Assembly: GCA_018907035.1 (NCBI GenBank)
Contig: JACCIC010000002.1
Coordinates: forward strand, 1,369,001 to 1,433,000
Length of the DNA stretch: 64,000 nucleotides
Reading direction: 5' to 3'
Source of the DNA: Sycobia sp. Sy_11
Taxonomy: Eukaryota; Arthropoda; Insecta; Hymenoptera; Epichrysomallidae
A program made the position numbers and the translations under genes. Positions 61,951 through 64,000 of the stretch are shown piece by piece (the stretch's first letter is position 1; the number at the start of each line of letters is the position of its first letter). The notes beneath the pieces are model-generated. The model saw nothing but the letters and a program-made list of their open reading frames with translations, was not told the origin of the DNA and searched no databases.

Positions 61951-64000
61951 GAAAAAATTGGTCACATCGGCTATATCACTCATTTATATCTTGATTGTTA
62001 TTACAACAACAGATATTTACACTTGTATCAACTTTATGAGACTGGTTTTTTTTGTTTAATTTATGCAAATAAAATTTGGTAGTGGAATTAAGACGCAGAT
62101 TAAAAATGCAAGAATATAAATATTGAGGTAATAATGGGCATTTATTATCTCGTATTTGAACTATTTAGCATATAACAATGATAGAGTACATCAGATTTTT
62201 TAAATTCATGACGTTATTTTCAATACAATTTTTATCTGCCATCTTACGTAATGTACATAAATACTTAAATCCATTCGATGATAAAAATTCATAATTAAAT
62301 GAAAATTAAATTACAATAAAACTATTTCCGGTTTATTTGTGCGTTAGGCTTGACTTGAGAATATACTTAATCAACTAGGATAAACATCTTCGACTAATTA
62401 GGATTTTTAAGACATTAGGTCAAGGGAATAAAAGATATTGACAGAGTCATTGTTTGCAGTTCTTTCTTCTTTATCGCCATTATTTCACATAATGCAATAA
62501 GATCGAAAAATATCGAAAAGATGCCTTAGAGTATTAATAGCATTATAGATATTCTTTGCACTTATTTTAATTTTACATAATAGTACAATCATTCAATTAG
62601 AGAAAAACCCACATAAATATTAATAAATATGCATCAACTCGTAAATGCGTATTCTACGAGGAATCTCACAATAACCGAAAATTGATCTTACATAACTTAG
62701 ATAGAAAAATATTATCACACAACTTAAGCTCCCCACGAAAGATCTAAGAAAAGTAAGCTAATGATTACAGTAATTAATTTAGCCTCAGAAGTTTCACAAA
62801 AACGACTTAATTACTCAGATTAATAACTTTCTCAAAACTTTGCTAATGTAATAAAATAATATTCTTCGTTAGTATATTATATTATATTATCCTACTCGTT
62901 ATATAGAGAAGGCAGACGCAAGATATTATGAATTTTCATAATGAATGTGTTATTTTTATTCTAAAATAACGTTAATCAATTAAGATAAAAATGTGTTTGA
63001 TCTATACTATTTAAATTCTAATAAAACAAAACTATAGATCCTTCTATAAATATTAAATATAACAATATTTCGAAAGAACGAGGGGCTATATTTGGAATAA
63101 GAGTTTTATCAGTCAATCAAAAATTGTTCAAAGCCGAAGAAAGCAAATATTCTGTTTTTTCAGCTGCCCAAAACATCCCATGTTAAGCGTACATTGACTT
63201 GTTTCTTAACTCTGACAATAATTTGAAGCCTGATAATGATACTAATTTTGAATTATTGGATTTTTTTACTTCGTTCAATTACAATTCTTTGTAAAATTTT
63301 TTGATTTTATTAATACTGTTATAAATAAAGCAAACAAATTAAAATATTTTTCTACAACAAATCACTTTATTAAAAAATAAAAGCATATCCCTCTTGGTTC
63401 TGTATATTATACATCATGATTTAATGATCTGTCGCACATTGCGCACATAAGAAATTCAACTTGTGGTAAATTTAGCAGATAGTAACAAATAAAAACTTTT
63501 AACTTGAATGACGCTATCATTCAAAAGTTATAATAGTTTTGATTAAACCAGATTTAATAGTGGTATCGAAATTTAAGGACTATAACTTATTTCATATCAT
63601 ATACTAATTTATTAAGAACCAATTGCTTTGAAATTCGAAATTATATTCTATAGCATTTTCAGATGGACATAGGCTATATTATGCTAAAATAGGAAATTAT
63701 TTTACCAACAATCCCATAATTATGTATATATAACTGTTACGTGAGGCCTTGCATAACATGCATGCGAAGATACATGTAAAAAGAGTGAGACAGAGAGATG
63801 AAAGGTATGAAGTAAGCGCGCACCCAGGTGCTACCTACATTTTATTACAACTTGATTATTTTAGTTAAATATGTATACATTATACAATAAAATGTAATAC
63901 ATTAAACACTTTATTATTTTCAATAGAAGTAAACAGATGAAACAAAGCTTCAAACTATATAAACAATCCATTCAAAATATATACAGTGTAGAGAAATTGT
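61951..64000. other. AT-rich gene-free end of the window
   Basis: I see no coding exon. A GC-richer pocket at about 63735-63840 holds an E-box-like CAGGTG and a purine stretch. It could belong to a neighbouring gene beyond the window, but nothing confirms that. Confidence 0.5.

Noticed and set aside
1..64000. CRISPR arrays, operons or prokaryotic elements
   Set aside because: There are no regularly spaced conserved repeats, and the spliced genes are clearly eukaryotic.

Overview
The window looks like nuclear DNA of an insect, most likely a hymenopteran. It is AT-rich and contains short GC/CpG-rich patches, many long (TA)n arrays, compact spliced genes with GT-AG introns, and insect-style proteins. 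Species-level placement is not possible from the sequence alone. I rebuilt four protein-coding genes exon by exon by checking splice sites and reading phase.

Positions 1-22,570 hold no gene I can support. The stretch is a mosaic of CpG-rich patches, (TA)n and other microsatellites, a degenerate 40-bp minisatellite at 14003-14202, and a long plus-strand A-rich tract (about 3.7-13.9 kb) that could be intron or an extended 3' UTR of a gene lying to the left. A short acceptor-plus-stop segment near 18.5 kb may be a terminal exon.

Positions 22,573-40,340 carry two divergent conserved genes. SRA1 is on the minus strand (3 coding exons, 209 aa). C2CD5 (CDP138) is on the plus strand (17 constitutive coding exons, 2086 aa). 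C2CD5 keeps all five calcium-binding aspartates of its C2 domain and a CxxC...CxxC pair. It is about twice the length I recall for the human protein, because of a disordered insert of roughly 960 residues and a poly-Gln tract. Two phase-compatible candidate cassette exons, including one of 24 nt, lie in its longest intron.

Positions 40,340-47,300 are mostly AT-rich spacer. It contains a possible 468-bp TTAA-flanked inverted-repeat element (40891-41358), a long (AG)n tract and a TATA-box candidate at 46.2 kb.

Positions 47,324-61,869 carry two minus-strand paralogues of the secreted DNA/RNA non-specific endonuclease family (Serratia nuclease fold, insect dsRNase/DNase type). Both rebuild to exactly 446 aa with signal peptides. 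The downstream gene (57190-61869, here NucB) keeps the RGH...N...E...R catalytic set. The other (47324-51962, here NucA) has E-G-M in place of R-G-H and Arg in place of the catalytic Glu, and carries eleven N-glycosylation sequons against one in NucB. I read it as a secreted pseudonuclease beside a probably active sister. This pair is the most interesting system in the window.
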